Positions 10,526-22,324 of a stretch of DNA of 64,000 nucleotides are shown piece after piece. How positions within the stretch are numbered: the first letter of the stretch is position 1; each line of letters begins with the position of its first letter. A model generated the notes under the pieces. The model had not been told where the DNA came from and searched no databases. It was given only the letters and a program-made list of their open reading frames with translations. The translations under genes were made by a program, and so were the position numbers. This DNA is from Punica granatum (Eukaryota > Streptophyta > Magnoliopsida > Myrtales > Lythraceae), in the NCBI RefSeq assembly GCF_007655135.1, contig NC_045131.1, positions 17,220,001 to 17,284,000 of the forward strand, written 5' to 3'.

Positions 10526-12580
10526 ACACTCACTTTGGGTGTCAATGAGGGGCCCACACACTATTAAATTATATATATGAATAATTATGTACTTATATAG
10601 ATTAAATATTTTATGATAATAATTATAATTAGTTGAATTAAGTGATTAATTAAACTTAATGAAATTAATTAAATTAAATAAAATAAATATTTAATTAATT
10701 TTTATCATTTTAATTACATTAATTTAAATTTAATCAATTAAATTATTTTTGGCCTCTCAAAACTCTTTTTTATATTTTTCAATTAATGACATTATTTATA
10801 ATTACCTTTTTTACCTGTGTGATGCACAGGTTATTAGATATAGTGATTCTTTTTAGATGGATTTTTAAAAACTTTGATATCATGATTGAAATGTTCATTA
10901 AGTTATATACATTTTTAAATTGAAATCATTCAAATATTTGTGCATACAATAACAAATTAAGGATAATTGAAAATGAATTATAATAGCAAATATGGATGAA
11001 GAAAATGATATTACTTAGAAAAATATAGTCCTACCTTTTGGGATTTAACTTGAATAGATGATTAATCCTTTTGGCCTAACATAATTGACAAAAAAAAAAG
11101 CAAAAAGATAAAAATGAATAAAATCGAATAGACTTAGGAAAAATGGACTAAGAATTTTCCTCCATTAGGAACCATAGGCTCATTTTCGATTTTCGGGCCA
11201 AGGCCCACCTTTGGCCATCGGTCCACTCTATCTTTGGGCCATTCAGCCGGTTTGATGTATTGGGCCAAGCCCGACTCATCTGACTCGATTTCTTCAAATT
11301 TCAAGTTATCTTGTAGGGGTGGATATATATATTGGCCTTGGCCCATTACGGTATACAACTGGACATTAAAACATAAAATTGGGCAAGTTAGAAAATAAAT
11401 CGTTGGATTGGATATCTATTCAAGCGAGACTCTGATTTGCGAGTCATAAAATCGTAATAGGGCCCTGAATTCAGAATTCTAGTTCAACATGGACTCAGAA
11501 ATCCATAGGATGGAAAAAATAAAATTCATTAAAAAATAAAAAATAAAAATAGAAGTCCACAAAAAACAAATTGAAGGATGGAAAAGAAATCTATTTCTAT
11601 GACCATGGTACTATCCTCTAAGACGATACTACGACGACGATACTACGACTGAGGAAGCTATGTCAACCATTATTGATATGAATCAAGCTTGGCAAGTTGG
11701 TAGCAACGAAGAGTTCCAAAGACAAGGTTAGCCCAACTTTTGTGAGTTTGTTGGGATTGATCGAGACAAAACCAACATCAGTTAAGGCTGGTTTAGGGAA
11801 GTGATATCTCGAGCTCATCCTAAGTGGCCAATAAAGAGTAACGGAAGTAGAGAGTGACCACGACAAGCAAAGAGAAAGATGATCTCAAGGAATAATTGTT
11901 CTCTTGATTAAATATACGTACGAAATGCTCAAATTAAAATTTTGACCCCCTTCCAGTTAGTTATCCTGCTCTTGCCTCCCAGATTAAGTCCAAGACAGTT
12001 CATTCCTAAGATTTGGCCTCATCTGAGGCTAGTTTAGTATCAATCAATTCCTACAAGTTCACAACGACTTGGCTAATCTCACATTAAAAACTCCCAGCTA
12101 ATAGTGAAGCCTGTGAGCTTCGTTGAGGCAATTGGAACCGATGCATCTTTTCTGGTAGTAGTTTCCTCCTCAAGAAATGACAGTAGGGTCACTGAGATAA
12201 TTTTTTTTTTACCTTCTCTTATCTTTAAATTGCATTTAATTTTTCAAATTAGATTTTAAAAACTTTTAATTTATTTTGTTTATATTTTTAATTTTATTTT
12301 AGTTATTTTAATTTCATTTTACTTTACTATTAACTTCAACCAATAAAATCAATGTCTTTCTTGACCCATAGCCTACCCTTCATTACAATCCTAAGAAGAC
12401 CATTCAGATTTTTGACATCTTTTTTGGGGTTTAGAGACAATTGTTGAAAGTCAAACTCATCAGAGAGAGGGGTAACAGTTGGGTGACCCATGGGGCAACC
12501 GTCGAGCATGATAGTGTAAATCCAACTAAAGCCTATCTTTCTCTCACATGACATTTGCTTCCCAAATCGACCACGTCTCC
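10526..12580. other. AT-rich intergenic sequence
   Basis: Very AT-rich at 10570–10800 (TTAATTAA-type words) and 12200–12330. The middle holds only short frames without family signatures. No gene supported. Confidence 0.5.
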
Positions 12581-12721
12581 CACACTGTCAGCACCTAATT
12601 TCGGTCCATCGGCTCCGAGGGGGGCAAAATTGTCATTTCCTAATTAACCACATTTTCTTTAAAAAAAATTATTAAATTAATTTTAATTAAATTAAATTGT
12701 ATATGTACAAAAAAAAAGATT

Positions 12722-12860
12722 CGGAGAGTCCCGGGCAGGCCGGGCAGCGTTGACCGGCTGCCCGGGACCGCCGGCTTTTAAAAAAAAAAAAATTTATCGA
12801 GCAGGCCGGTCAGGGCCGGGCAGCGCTCACCGGCTGCCCGCGATCCCCGCCGGCCCGGAA
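12722..12860. repeat. GC-rich inverted repeat, tandemly duplicated, in the LTR
   Basis: GTCCCGGGCAGGCCGG pairs with CCGGCTGCCCGGGAC across a short GCAGCGTTGA-like loop. A second related copy (GCAGCGCTCACCGGCTGCCC) lies about 65 bp downstream after an A run. Both sit in otherwise AT-rich LTR sequence and could form strong hairpins. Confidence 0.65.
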
Positions 12861-13626
12861 CTGCCCCCAAATCGCGGTTTTCCGCGATTTTCTCCAAATC
12901 GGCTGAAATCTCAACGGAAACGAGGAAGAAATTGCAATTAAATAAACAGAAATGGAATTCGGCTAGGGGGAACAAGACCCATTGAGAGAAATCGGAAAAT
13001 TTGCTCCCGTTTTAAGGAATTTGGAGATTGGAGAACTCGGAATACCCTCGCCGGAAAATCCCAAAATTCTCCCCGATTCCGACTGATTAAACGCCGGTGA
13101 GGCCCCGATCGACCACGGCGAAGCCTAAGCGGTGCCCAGAGCCATCTCCCGCGTCCATTCCGGCCCTCATCGCGGCGTCCAGGGGCGAGAACCGCCGCCC
13201 GCAGCTCCGTGGCCGCCGCTGACCGCCCGATCCCGACTACCCTTGGCTAACGGGCTTCGGCCCAGTTCGTTCTTTGCAGGCCCAGCCCGGAAGCTTGGCC
13301 CATTCAGGCCCAACGCCCAGTCCAGCCCAGCATCTCTTCCGGGCGGTTTATCCTTTGGGCGGGCGCTCCGATCCGGTCCGATTCGACCCGATTGTCCGGC
13401 GATTTTTTTTATTTACAGAGAAGCCCCTCAACTTTCCGGATTAGGTAAATCCTCGACTTAGTGGCATGATTAGGACTCATTTCCTGAATATTATTGCTTG
13501 CTTGATGGATATAATGTGAATTGAGTGTTCTTGGGTCGCGTGGGTGATCGGATTTGTCCCGAACTCGATTTTACGAACTTTCCATTTTGTTACATTTCTG
13601 TCCAGAGGACTCATTTTATTTTTTCA

Positions 13627-14085
13627 GATCTGCCCCGAACCCTAAAATTTATTTTCAACCAAGTCCCGGTCATTTTAATATTTCCCAATCAGTCCTTGGA
13701 TTTTTCAGAATTTCTCAAGCGTCCCAAAAGACTTTCCAGGTTGTTTCAGTTTGGTCCCTGGGCCATTTTTCACCCTTTTCGGATCTGCCCCGAATTTCAA
13801 AATTTCTTTTCAATCAAGTCCCAGTCATTTTACTATTTCCCAATCAGTCCTGGAATTCCCAGAATTTTTCAAGCATCCCAAAGAACTTTCCGAGTTGTTT
13901 CAGTTTAGTCCTGGGGCCATTTTTTATTTTTCAGATCAGTCCCGATTTTCAAATTCATTTCAAATAAGCCCTAGGACACTTTCAGTAATTTTTTACACAC
14001 TCCCCATTTTTAGAATCTTCAAATCAGTCCCCAATCTTTTAGAATTTTCAGATTAGTTCCCAATTTTTTTTTAGAATTTTCAAAT
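13627..14085. repeat. Three diverged tandem copies of a ~153-bp unit inside the LTR
   Basis: Units start at about 13627, 13782 and 13934 with GATCTGCCCCGA or its variant. They share CAAGTCCCxGTCATTTTA, TTTCCCAATCAGTCC and GTTGTTTCAGTTTxGTCC. The third copy is the most degraded. Confidence 0.7.
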
Positions 14086-15639
14086 CAGTCCCTGCTCTTT
14101 TAAAATCATTCAATTCAGTCCCCTGGACATTTTCTAAAATATCCGGCCCTTTTCTACTTAGATCACCCACCGACAATGCATGTGCCCCATTTAAATATTT
14201 CATTTTTGTAATTACGTGATTATGTCGGAAATTAGAGTTTATCGGGCGGTCAATTAATGACTATCTCGACGGCTCGAAAGCCGTAGACTAAAGCATTCGG
14301 CAAATTTCTAACTAACCTAAAATTCTACATACGGGATAATCGGGACGTTAAATTTGGTTAAATTAAATCACTTGACACTTTTAAATGAATTGCACGAACC
14401 GATTTAATTACCTGTAATCGCATCGACAGTTCAAGAACTGTTAATCATGCCTTTTTCAAAATTCACAATTTCAAAAGCACCGAGATACGTACAACGTAAT
14501 CTTGATTTTCATGCACACACATATTTACCGATTTAAGGGCATGATTACCGGTTCTTGTCCTGCCGTCACTCTAGTGTAGGTTTGTGTTTAGAACGGGTTA
14601 AAACATGGGAAAACGGATTAACCTCAAACTCGGCTTAATCAAACATGGTCAAATAGTCAAATAGAGGGTTAGGTTTTGGGTTTTTAGGTGAAAAACACTC
14701 TTAATTGGTAAAAGCCATATTGTCGCGATACAGAATAATCTAAAAAATAACCCACACATTCGAGACTTGACTATGGACATCACGTCTGTCGAGTCCGATA
14801 AAATAATGCCGGATGCTACATACCCTATCCATCACCCCTTTTTGTTTGTTTTAAGGTAGGATTTATATGCTAATGTACTCCGGTTAATAATCAGTTAATT
14901 CACGTAAATTCGGCGATAAAAAAGAAAACCCCATTGTTTATTTATTTGAGCTTGCTTGTTACATTTTTTGCACTTGTTTGTTATGCAGATCGAGCCCGAT
15001 CCTTAGGGATACGATTCACTGGGTCCAATGCCCATAACCTTCGATCACGGGGTCCAATGCCCCCATACACCGAGTGCGCATTTAATTTAATTTTCGGTCT
15101 TTTCCAAAATCATACGGTGAGCATGAGTGAAATAACGGTCGAACGCGAACCGACCGGGATTCAGTCATTGTAATTTATCTTTTATTTGAGAGAACAATGT
15201 AAGGGTTTTATAATGCATATTTATTCATGTAATAATCCCGGTCGGAGAGTGGACGGTCCAAGTGTATATTCGAATTTACGGTGTCAAAACGCGTAAGATG
15301 AGCGGAACTTAATTAAGCGGTAATTAAATAAAAAATGGCAAGCCTAGACAAGCTAGAGTACCGATAGGGCATGCGAGATATAGGCTCGCATGTAACAGAA
15401 CCCCCGAATTCGGAACCTCGGGTTTCGCAGACCATATGCCTTAGCAATTAGGTGTACCCCGTACCCCTAGACCTGGGCAACTCACCGGCCCTCGACCTTC
15501 GGGTCGTAAACAGGTAGTGGCGACTCCTTCTCGCGTGCGTCCGTCGCGCGTCCCCGGGAAGGTGGACACTCCCAAGCCGCATTGCATTTAGGCGCGCGCA
15601 TGCGTGCCCCGACGAGACGAAATTCGGGTGCGCACAGCT

Positions 15640-15658
15640 TGGCGACTCCACTGGGGAC
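15640..15658 (+). promoter_or_regulatory. Primer-binding site (tRNA-Arg type)
   Basis: TGGCGACTCCACTGGGGAC, three bases after the 5' LTR. Its reverse complement would be the 3' end of a tRNA ending in CCA whose acceptor pairs with a 5' GACTCCA, as in plant tRNA-Arg (recalled). The same primer class is used by Ogre elements. Confidence 0.75.
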
Positions 15659-16208
15659 ACTTAGAAGGTTCGGGCTCGTTTCCGCTTGCTTTGTTTGCTT
15701 GTTTATTTATCGCTTTCCGCAATTTTTCGCTTATCTACTTTATGCATTTTTATTTCCCGCACACGCATTGCATATCATACTAGCTTCTAGGTACCTATGG
15801 GTCGCGTCCCACGACCGGTAATAGGAGCATAGGTTAGATAGGGGTTCGAAGTAGGGGTACGGCGCGCAGTTCGACTGTCGCTTAGGCCTTGAAAAGAATC
15901 CCGCTCGATTTCAAGGAATTGACACCCTTGAGTCGGGGGCCCCCATCCCTAGGTAGCACGGTCCCTGTAGTGCCAAAACCATGCATACTGCAGGAGCTCC
16001 ACGCCATATTCCAACCCGACTTCAGTAACAGTCCATCGAGTCGACCTGCGCGCCATTTAAGTCCTTTTCTGTTTTTGAGAGAGATGTACGTTGTATACAT
16101 TAAGCCGTGGGCATTTATTTTCTGTACTCATGCATCATCTAATTTCAAAATTAGGCGTCATTTATATTAACTAGTCCTAAATCGGTTTTCCTTTCATCTT
16201 GGTAAGAG
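15659..16208 (+). other. Leader between primer site and ORF1
   Basis: About 550 bp with no coding signature; untranslated leader of the element. Confidence 0.5.
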
Positions 16209-17699
16209 ATGGCGCGCTCGGTCTCCTTTCCACACCTCGACAGGGTCACGCCACCACTTGAGGAAATCAGTCACATCTGGGCTCATCTACATCAGGTCAA
16301 CCGCGATTACATCAGTACCTTTGTTGGGGATATACCAATGCTATCTATGTGCCGAGTGGATTGGAACTTCTTGGGAGCAGCGGTGACATTTTGGGACCCA
16401 GTCCATGCCGTTTTCAACATCCAAGGTACCAAGCTCACACCTACCATCGAGGAATATCGCACTCTCGTCGGAAGAATTGCAGCCACCCGCAGCATTGTGG
16501 AACCTAACTTCCACACCACCCGACTTGTTTTGGTATCGCGTCTACTTGGGGTGCATAGGTCTCAGCTACAAGCCGAACTTGCATATTCCGGTGGCACAGA
16601 GATAGTCACCGCGAAACTACTCCGTTTTATTGAAATACGAACGCGCAAGGTTCAAGGGGATCTTTTACAAAAGAATTTTTGTCATGCAATCTTATTATTA
16701 ATTTTCGGGACTCTATTATTCCATCGCTCGGCCGGTCACATTGACGCAGCCTTAGCTAGCGTTGTCCTCCAAGTGGTTGGAGGCCGCGAATACGAGGTGG
16801 CCTTGTTGGCCGAGACCATACGGTCCCTTGATCGCGTTACAAGAAAGACCGATTGAAGGTTGAGAGGGTCCCCAATCCTTTTGCAAATTTGGCTCCAAAG
16901 CCATGCAAACCCCTTTGGCCTTGTTTGCCCGGTTATGTTTTTCACACGTCCGGAGTCTATCATTTCGCGGTTACTACCTCTGTTGCGTGTGGAGGAACGC
17001 AAGGTCTCCGAGTGGATCAAAATTTTTCGCAAAATAGCACCAAAGGGCTTTAAATGGCGCGCCGCGTGGATGCCACCCGGACCCATGGCCCTTAGGTGTC
17101 TTGATTTTTATGGCGTCCCACTCATGAGTCATGCGGGGTCCACCACTTATTTTCCGGCGCGAGTAGTGAGGCAGCTCGGTGGCTTACAGACGGTCCCCGA
17201 GGATACGGCGCGAACTAGATTTGAACATACTTGGCGGGAGGATCAGACACCCGTAGATCGCCAAAGTAACGTCAAACAGATCCTGGATGCGTGGCGAACT
17301 GTGATTACCGAGCGTCCATACTTCCCCGAGCATCCGACCCTTGATGAGCGGGATTTCCAGGCTACAGAAGAATACATCCTTCGCTTCTACCGATGGGGTC
17401 CAGCAGCACACGAGGATCTCGTCAACTCTCCGCGAGTCGGAGATGGCGGGTCACCCGGCGCAACTCCCATTCCGAATATGGCCATCCAAGCCGAGCTCAC
17501 TCATCTCAGAGCCGAAAGAGATCGTCTTCGTCAAGAAGTCGCAGAGAAGGACGAGCAACTTGTTGATCAGCGCCAACTACAGAGAGAGCTCGCCCAGGCC
17601 CGCGCCCAACTGCAGAGGCGTGATCAGGAGTTGGCGCAAACGAACGCTGCTTTGGAAAGGTCCAGGAAGAGGGCCCGTGGAGGTCCACGCACATCCTAG
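16209..17699 (+). pseudogene. Ogre/Tat-type ORF1 protein with one in-frame TGA
   Basis: One frame of 496 codons, interrupted only at 16854–16856 (TGA, codon 216). The sequence before and after the stop reads as one protein. The N-terminal half has the plant retroelement ORF1 look (DUF7745-like by recall): WDPVHAVFNIQG, LTPTIEEYRTLVGR, FGTLLFHRSAGHIDAALA. The middle has RGSPILLQIWLQSH and VEERKVSEWIKIFR. The C-terminal ~70 residues form a charged coiled coil (heptads of Leu, Glu, Arg, Gln) ending in a basic SRKRARGG patch. The role of ORF1 is unknown; it lies upstream of gag in full Ogre elements. The TGA lies in TTGA and fits a CpG C-to-T change from CGA. No gag or pol follows. Confidence 0.7.
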
Positions 17700-18415
17700 G
17701 ATAGACACCTCTACCAGGCCCTCACCTGGAACCGGTCCTTTCCATGGCGACGATCGCTTGCACCTCGGGCACGTTAGAAGACCGATTTAGGACTATCTTT
17801 TGAAAATTTGTATTGCACTTTGAACCATTCGGAGTTAATACGAATGACGGCATTAGTTTTGGAAAACTCACGCATCGCATGCATCGTAATCATTTACTGT
17901 TTTGTATACTAGCTAACATCTCACCATATAAGTGAGTGAAGACCTTCTTCGCAGAGAGTATCATCGCGTGATCAGATGCACATCTCTTCGCAAGACCCTG
18001 TGCATCTACTAACGGCTAAGCGCGCCTCACACATGTCCAAGCATGTTCACATCAACTCATACACGCATGCTCAACGCATCAATGCATGTCTCTTGGTGTG
18101 CTTGTACGACGCCTACCAGGCTAGTTCGCTTCCCTACACTCTTACATTGAAATCTTGAACAGTTTATCCTCTTTCATTGTTTTCTTTTCCCATTGCAGGA
18201 AATTCTCAACAAGAAGACAGCCCGAATATTGAGTGACCACACTTGATACAACAAACGTCTCTCATCCAGCTCCTTGGGATTTCAATACTAAGTCCCCATC
18301 CTTGCTCCACAAAGCAAGACTGCAAGAAAAATCAGAGTCACCGCTTTGCAGTGCCCTGCACTGTTCCTCAGCATTGACATTTCCTTTCGCATCTCTTGCA
18401 CTTTCTTATCGAGCA
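17700..18415 (+). other. Non-coding interior of the LTR element
   Basis: No recognisable protein. It lies between ORF1 and the first hairpin array. A TTTTCCCATTGCAG near 18185–18200 looks like a plant intron acceptor, but no partner donor can be assigned. Confidence 0.4.
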
Positions 18416-18420
18416 CGCAT

Positions 18421-18800
18421 TTACTGCATTGGGTTCCGGCCCTGCATTGGGTTCCGGCCCTGCATCGGGCTTTGGCCCTGCATCGAGCTCCGACCCCGCA
18501 TTTACTACAGCGGGCTTCGGCCCTGCATCGGGTTCCGACCCCGCTTTTTGCTGCATCAGGCTTTTGGGTCGCTTTTGGGTTTTGGCCCCGTATCGGGCTT
18601 CGACCCCACTTTTGGGCTTCGGCCCCTCATCGGGCTTTGGCCCCACTTTTGGGCTTCGGCCCCTCATCGGGTTTCGGCCCCATATCGGGCCTCGGTCTTG
18701 CATTTACTGCTTTCGGGCCCTGGCCCAGCATTTACTGCTTTTGGGTTCCGACCCAGCACTTATTACATTTAGGTTTTGACACCTCGCATCTACTGCTTTC
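18421..18800. repeat. Tandem hairpin array 1 (GGGC-TTCG-GCCC type)
   Basis: About sixteen short units built on GGG(C/T)T(T/C)(C/T)G(G/A)CCC. Many are perfect 4-bp stems with a four-base loop: GGGCTTCGGCCC, GGGTTCCGACCC, GGGCTTTGGCCC. Spacers are TGCATC, CCACTTTT, CTCATC or CATTTACTGCTTT. The last spacer also links units of array 2, so the arrays are related. Open frames across this stretch are repeat artefacts. Confidence 0.8.
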
Positions 18801-21660
18801 AGGCTCATCTGAAATCCAAATCGACTTGGATTCAAATTCACCCAAGCGATACTTCGAGGAGCAAGTCTAATCCTTTCGCTGCAAAGACCGGAAGTGACAG
18901 CTCCATAAGCAGAGCATGACCCAACTCCCGATCGTAGGAGATACCAGCACGATCATGCCTTTGATCAAAGAATGGATTTCATTCACCTCTGTTGTGGTCG
19001 CCGATTGAATACGGGGGCAACATCCGCAGTCTTCTTTAAACTCTCTTCTACTCTAAGTTAAATACATTCCCACAAATGGGCTCTCGACATGAACAAATCC
19101 TTCAATGGAGCATTAAGACAGTTTTTGCGACGCCCTATTAGTGCTGTTGGGCCTGTTCGACTCGCCTGTCCTCATGGGACTCGACTCCTCGAGCCTTCCC
19201 TAGGACGACTGCGCATGCTTACTCGCAACTAGGGAAAATATGCTCATGTGACTTTAGTCACGGTCTAACCACTCCAGAGTAGTGATGACTAGATTCCCAT
19301 AAACAAATGTCACCTACACGTGATTTTCCTATGGGACCACCTCATATTTCTTACCACATATTCCCCGCATAATCGCCTAATGCATTATCTTCTTTGTCAT
19401 CCTTCACAGGGGCACATTGACCACAGGCGAAGAGCGATGCACGAGTTCACTCTTCCTTGAGAACTTGTCTCGGACCCTTTCCTTATACTTTGACGAGGGA
19501 GGTGTCCGACGATGAGGTACCCCCCCTGTGAAGTCGAAATCAAGGACAATCGAGCGAATCACTCAGCATTGATGCAACCGTCTTTCTCGAACATCCAATG
19601 GCTTCAACAGCGTGCACCCTCCAAGAGGCACGCGCTGTAAAGAACAACAAGAGATGACCGGAGACATCACACCAGGCGCCTACCACGGGCCACTTCAACA
19701 AATGAAGACCGGGGCATCCCCGTTCAACATTCGCGCCGAGACAACCTCGGTTCCCTATTCCACATTGGGCAATTTGACATTTTCTTTTCCTAGACAACAG
19801 GGGAAATTCACAATACTTGCAAGGGCAAATGACACGGAGTTCGACTTCCGAGTGCGCGAGAGTCAAACTTCCAAGAAAGTCGGTCCTCACAAAATAGGGC
19901 TAGTAACACACAACAAGTCTCCACGAGGCGAAGCATACCAAAGCGGCCTTGGCGATGCAAAATCGTGAAGTTTCAAACAAAGACATGGGGCACAAAACAA
20001 ACCCCAGCTGCAAGAAAAAAACAGAGCAAAACAAGCAGGAAAAACCCGCCAATGAACAAAACAAGGCACCCCGAGATTTAAAACTCCGGCAACGCCAATT
20101 CGAAGAAGAAATCAACAAACCCCGACAAAAGGGGAGCAGCAGATGCAACTCCTCGATGGAGACAGAACGCAACGCACTCGGAGGTCGAATCCTTCGAACC
20201 CTTCGCCCTTGCAAACTCGAGAGACAAAAGAATCGAGCCCGCTAGGTCGAAAACCCCTCAGGGCGACCTAGGCAAAAATTAGGGCAAGAGAGAGGCACGA
20301 CTGAAAATCCCGAGTCGGGCGGTCGTGGCAAAAGGAGAGCTCTTCCCCTTTAGGTTGAGAGGTGCGGCCCCGAGGTGGGTGACCGTAGCAAAAGGAGAGC
20401 AAAATGAGATATGGATAAAATTGACCCCCTAGTCTCTCACACATCGTGCGGACTAGGGATCCTCAACGGAAGTGGCCAGATTATCTACTCCAACATGATC
20501 CTCGATCAGCCCTCCAACACAGCTCAACCGTCTAGCGCGGATTCCTTCTCAAGCATAGTGGGCAAATCGAGCATGCTATCCAGGCAGTTTGATATAGCCT
20601 ACACAACAGAAGAACAGAGGAAAAGGGGTACATCTCGCTACAAGCGTGAACTCGTGTATCCTTTTAGCCTAGGGCAACGCGTTCCCCCTAAGCTTTCTCT
20701 TTTCTGTTTGTCTTTGCATAACTCCAGAATGGGTCATAGCCACCCTTCAACAGGCTACCACAAAGCCGAAATCCCAGACGTTCCTTTCTGAGGTCTAGTC
20801 ATAGCATTCTGGAAATGGTCAGACCGAGTCTGATCAAATCTAGGAAAAATCCCCACGCGGGTCACAAGCGCAGCTGCCCTACGGTACCTTGACGAGAAGG
20901 GTCCTAAGCCGACGGGCGCGTCGAATAATCGACAGAGCCGCTAGGTTATCATTAAGAATGTCTCGATATGCTCGTACATGGCCAACAGGAGCCTTGGAGG
21001 CCTCGCATTGAGGCCTTCGAAAATGGGATCTCATTCGTATCCCCAAAGCAAAAACTCTCCACGAGTCGCCGAGGCGACCCGAAACTGAAGAACATGCGTT
21101 GCGAACACATCCTTTTACCTATACTTATGCATTGTTTGTAACCCCATGACTTACTGACAATGCCAGGATCACAGGTACAGCAAATGTAAGAACTACGGCA
21201 GACTCTGATCCCCGGTCCAAGAGGGTACGTAGGCGCTCTCAGAGCTCGAGTCCCGCATCGCAAGACGCCGGTTCATAGCAAATGAACAACCGCCCAACCG
21301 GCGAACGAGCAACCGCCCCAGGCGGACAACGAGCAACCGCCTCGTAAGCAAAAGTCACAATGGCGAGACCGGGGCATTCCCAGCAAGCAATCACTTCAGC
21401 GGCGAGACTAGCTGCCAGCAAGAGTAACAAACAATCAATCCAACAGCAGGGTCGACTTCTGACAAATCAGACGCACAACTGCCCGAGGGGCAAAGCGAGC
21501 CTCCAGCAAAGCACAACCACCCCGGCGGCAATACAAGCCACGTCTACCACTACACCATTCCAACAAAGCCACGACCCAATGCCAAGCGCCCCTTTTCGGC
21601 GCCCCGCGCCATTCCCTAACACTAGTCGTTGCTTCTACATTCCCTGCATTCTCGCATCAT
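18801..21660 (+). other. Non-coding interior between the two hairpin arrays
   Basis: About 2.9 kb where gag-pol would sit in an autonomous element. I find no zinc knuckle, protease DSG/DTG, reverse transcriptase YxDD or integrase HHCC/DDE motifs in any frame. Open frames at 19612–19968, 19949–20245 and 20411–20791 match nothing I know. Near 21285–21345 a short motif, GAGCAACCGCC, is repeated. Confidence 0.5.
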
Positions 21661-21666
21661 GCCCAT

Positions 21667-22324
21667 CTTTACTGCCTTCCGGACTTCGCGTCCGCATCTT
21701 TACTGCATTTTGGACTTTGTGTCCACATTCATTGCATTTCGGACTTCGTGTCCCCATCTACTGCATTTCGGACTTTGTGTCCGCATTCACTGTTCTTAGG
21801 ACTTCGCGTCCAGGACTTCGTGTCCATCTTTATCGCTTTTCGGACTTCGTGTCCATCTTTATCGCTTTTCGGACTTCGCGTCCAGGACTTCGTGTCCACA
21901 TTTACTGCTTTTCGGACTTCGTGTCCATCTTTACCGCTTTTCGGACTTCGCGTCCAGGACTTCGTGTCCACATTTACCGCTTTTCGGACTTCGCATCCAG
22001 GACTTCGTGTCCTTCTTTACCGCTTTTCGGACTTCGCGTCCAGGACTTCGTGTCCATCTTTATCGCTTTTCGGACTTCGCGTCCAGGACTTCGTGTCCAT
22101 CTTTACCGCTTTTCGGACTTCGCGTCCAGGACTTCGTGTCCATCTTTACCGCTTTTCGGACTTCGCGTCCAGGACTTCGTGTCCATCTTTATCACTTTTC
22201 GGACTTCGTGTCCATCTTTATCGCTTTTCGGACTTCGCGTCCAGGACTTCGTGTCCACATTTACTGCTTTTCGGACTTCGCGTCCAGGACTTCGTATCCA
22301 TCTTTATCGCTTTTCGAACTTCGC
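21667..22324. repeat. Tandem hairpin array 2 (GGAC-TTCGY-GTCC type)
   Basis: More than twenty copies of GGACTTCGCGTCC or GGACTTCGTGTCC, each a 4-bp inverted repeat around TTCGY. They form alternating 29-bp (one hairpin) and 43-bp (two hairpins back to back) units with spacer ATCTTTAYCGCTTTT or ACATTTACTGCTTTT. The array runs straight into the truncated 3' LTR at GCCCGATCC. All three plus frames stay open, which reflects the repeat and not coding. Confidence 0.85.

Larger units (their letters stand above)
12586..15636 (+). repeat. 5' LTR (3,051 bp)
   Basis: Begins TG and ends CA. It contains a GC-rich inverted repeat near its start, a three-copy tandem repeat in the middle, and the 643-bp 3' part (14994–15636) shared with the right end. 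The open frames at 13525–14056 are by-products of the tandem repeat. The size is large for plants but within the range known for Ogre elements. Confidence 0.75.

Noticed and set aside
13525..14056. Three overlapping frames of 101–137 aa
   Set aside because: By-products of the 153-bp tandem repeat in the LTR.
17936..18200. An Ogre-style intron between ORF1 and gag-pol
   Set aside because: Only an acceptor-like TTGCAG is visible; no gag-pol follows, so an intron cannot be tested.
18233..18870. Overlapping 127–179-aa frames rich in Gly-Phe-Pro-Ala
   Set aside because: Open only because of hairpin array 1; several frames are open at once.
19540..20791. Possible gag or pol fragments in the LTR element interior
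   Set aside because: No zinc knuckle, protease, YxDD or integrase motif in any frame.
18421..22324. CRISPR-like look (regular repeats with palindromic cores)
   Set aside because: Spacers are not unique, unit length varies, the host is a plant and no cas genes exist; it is a retroelement tandem array.
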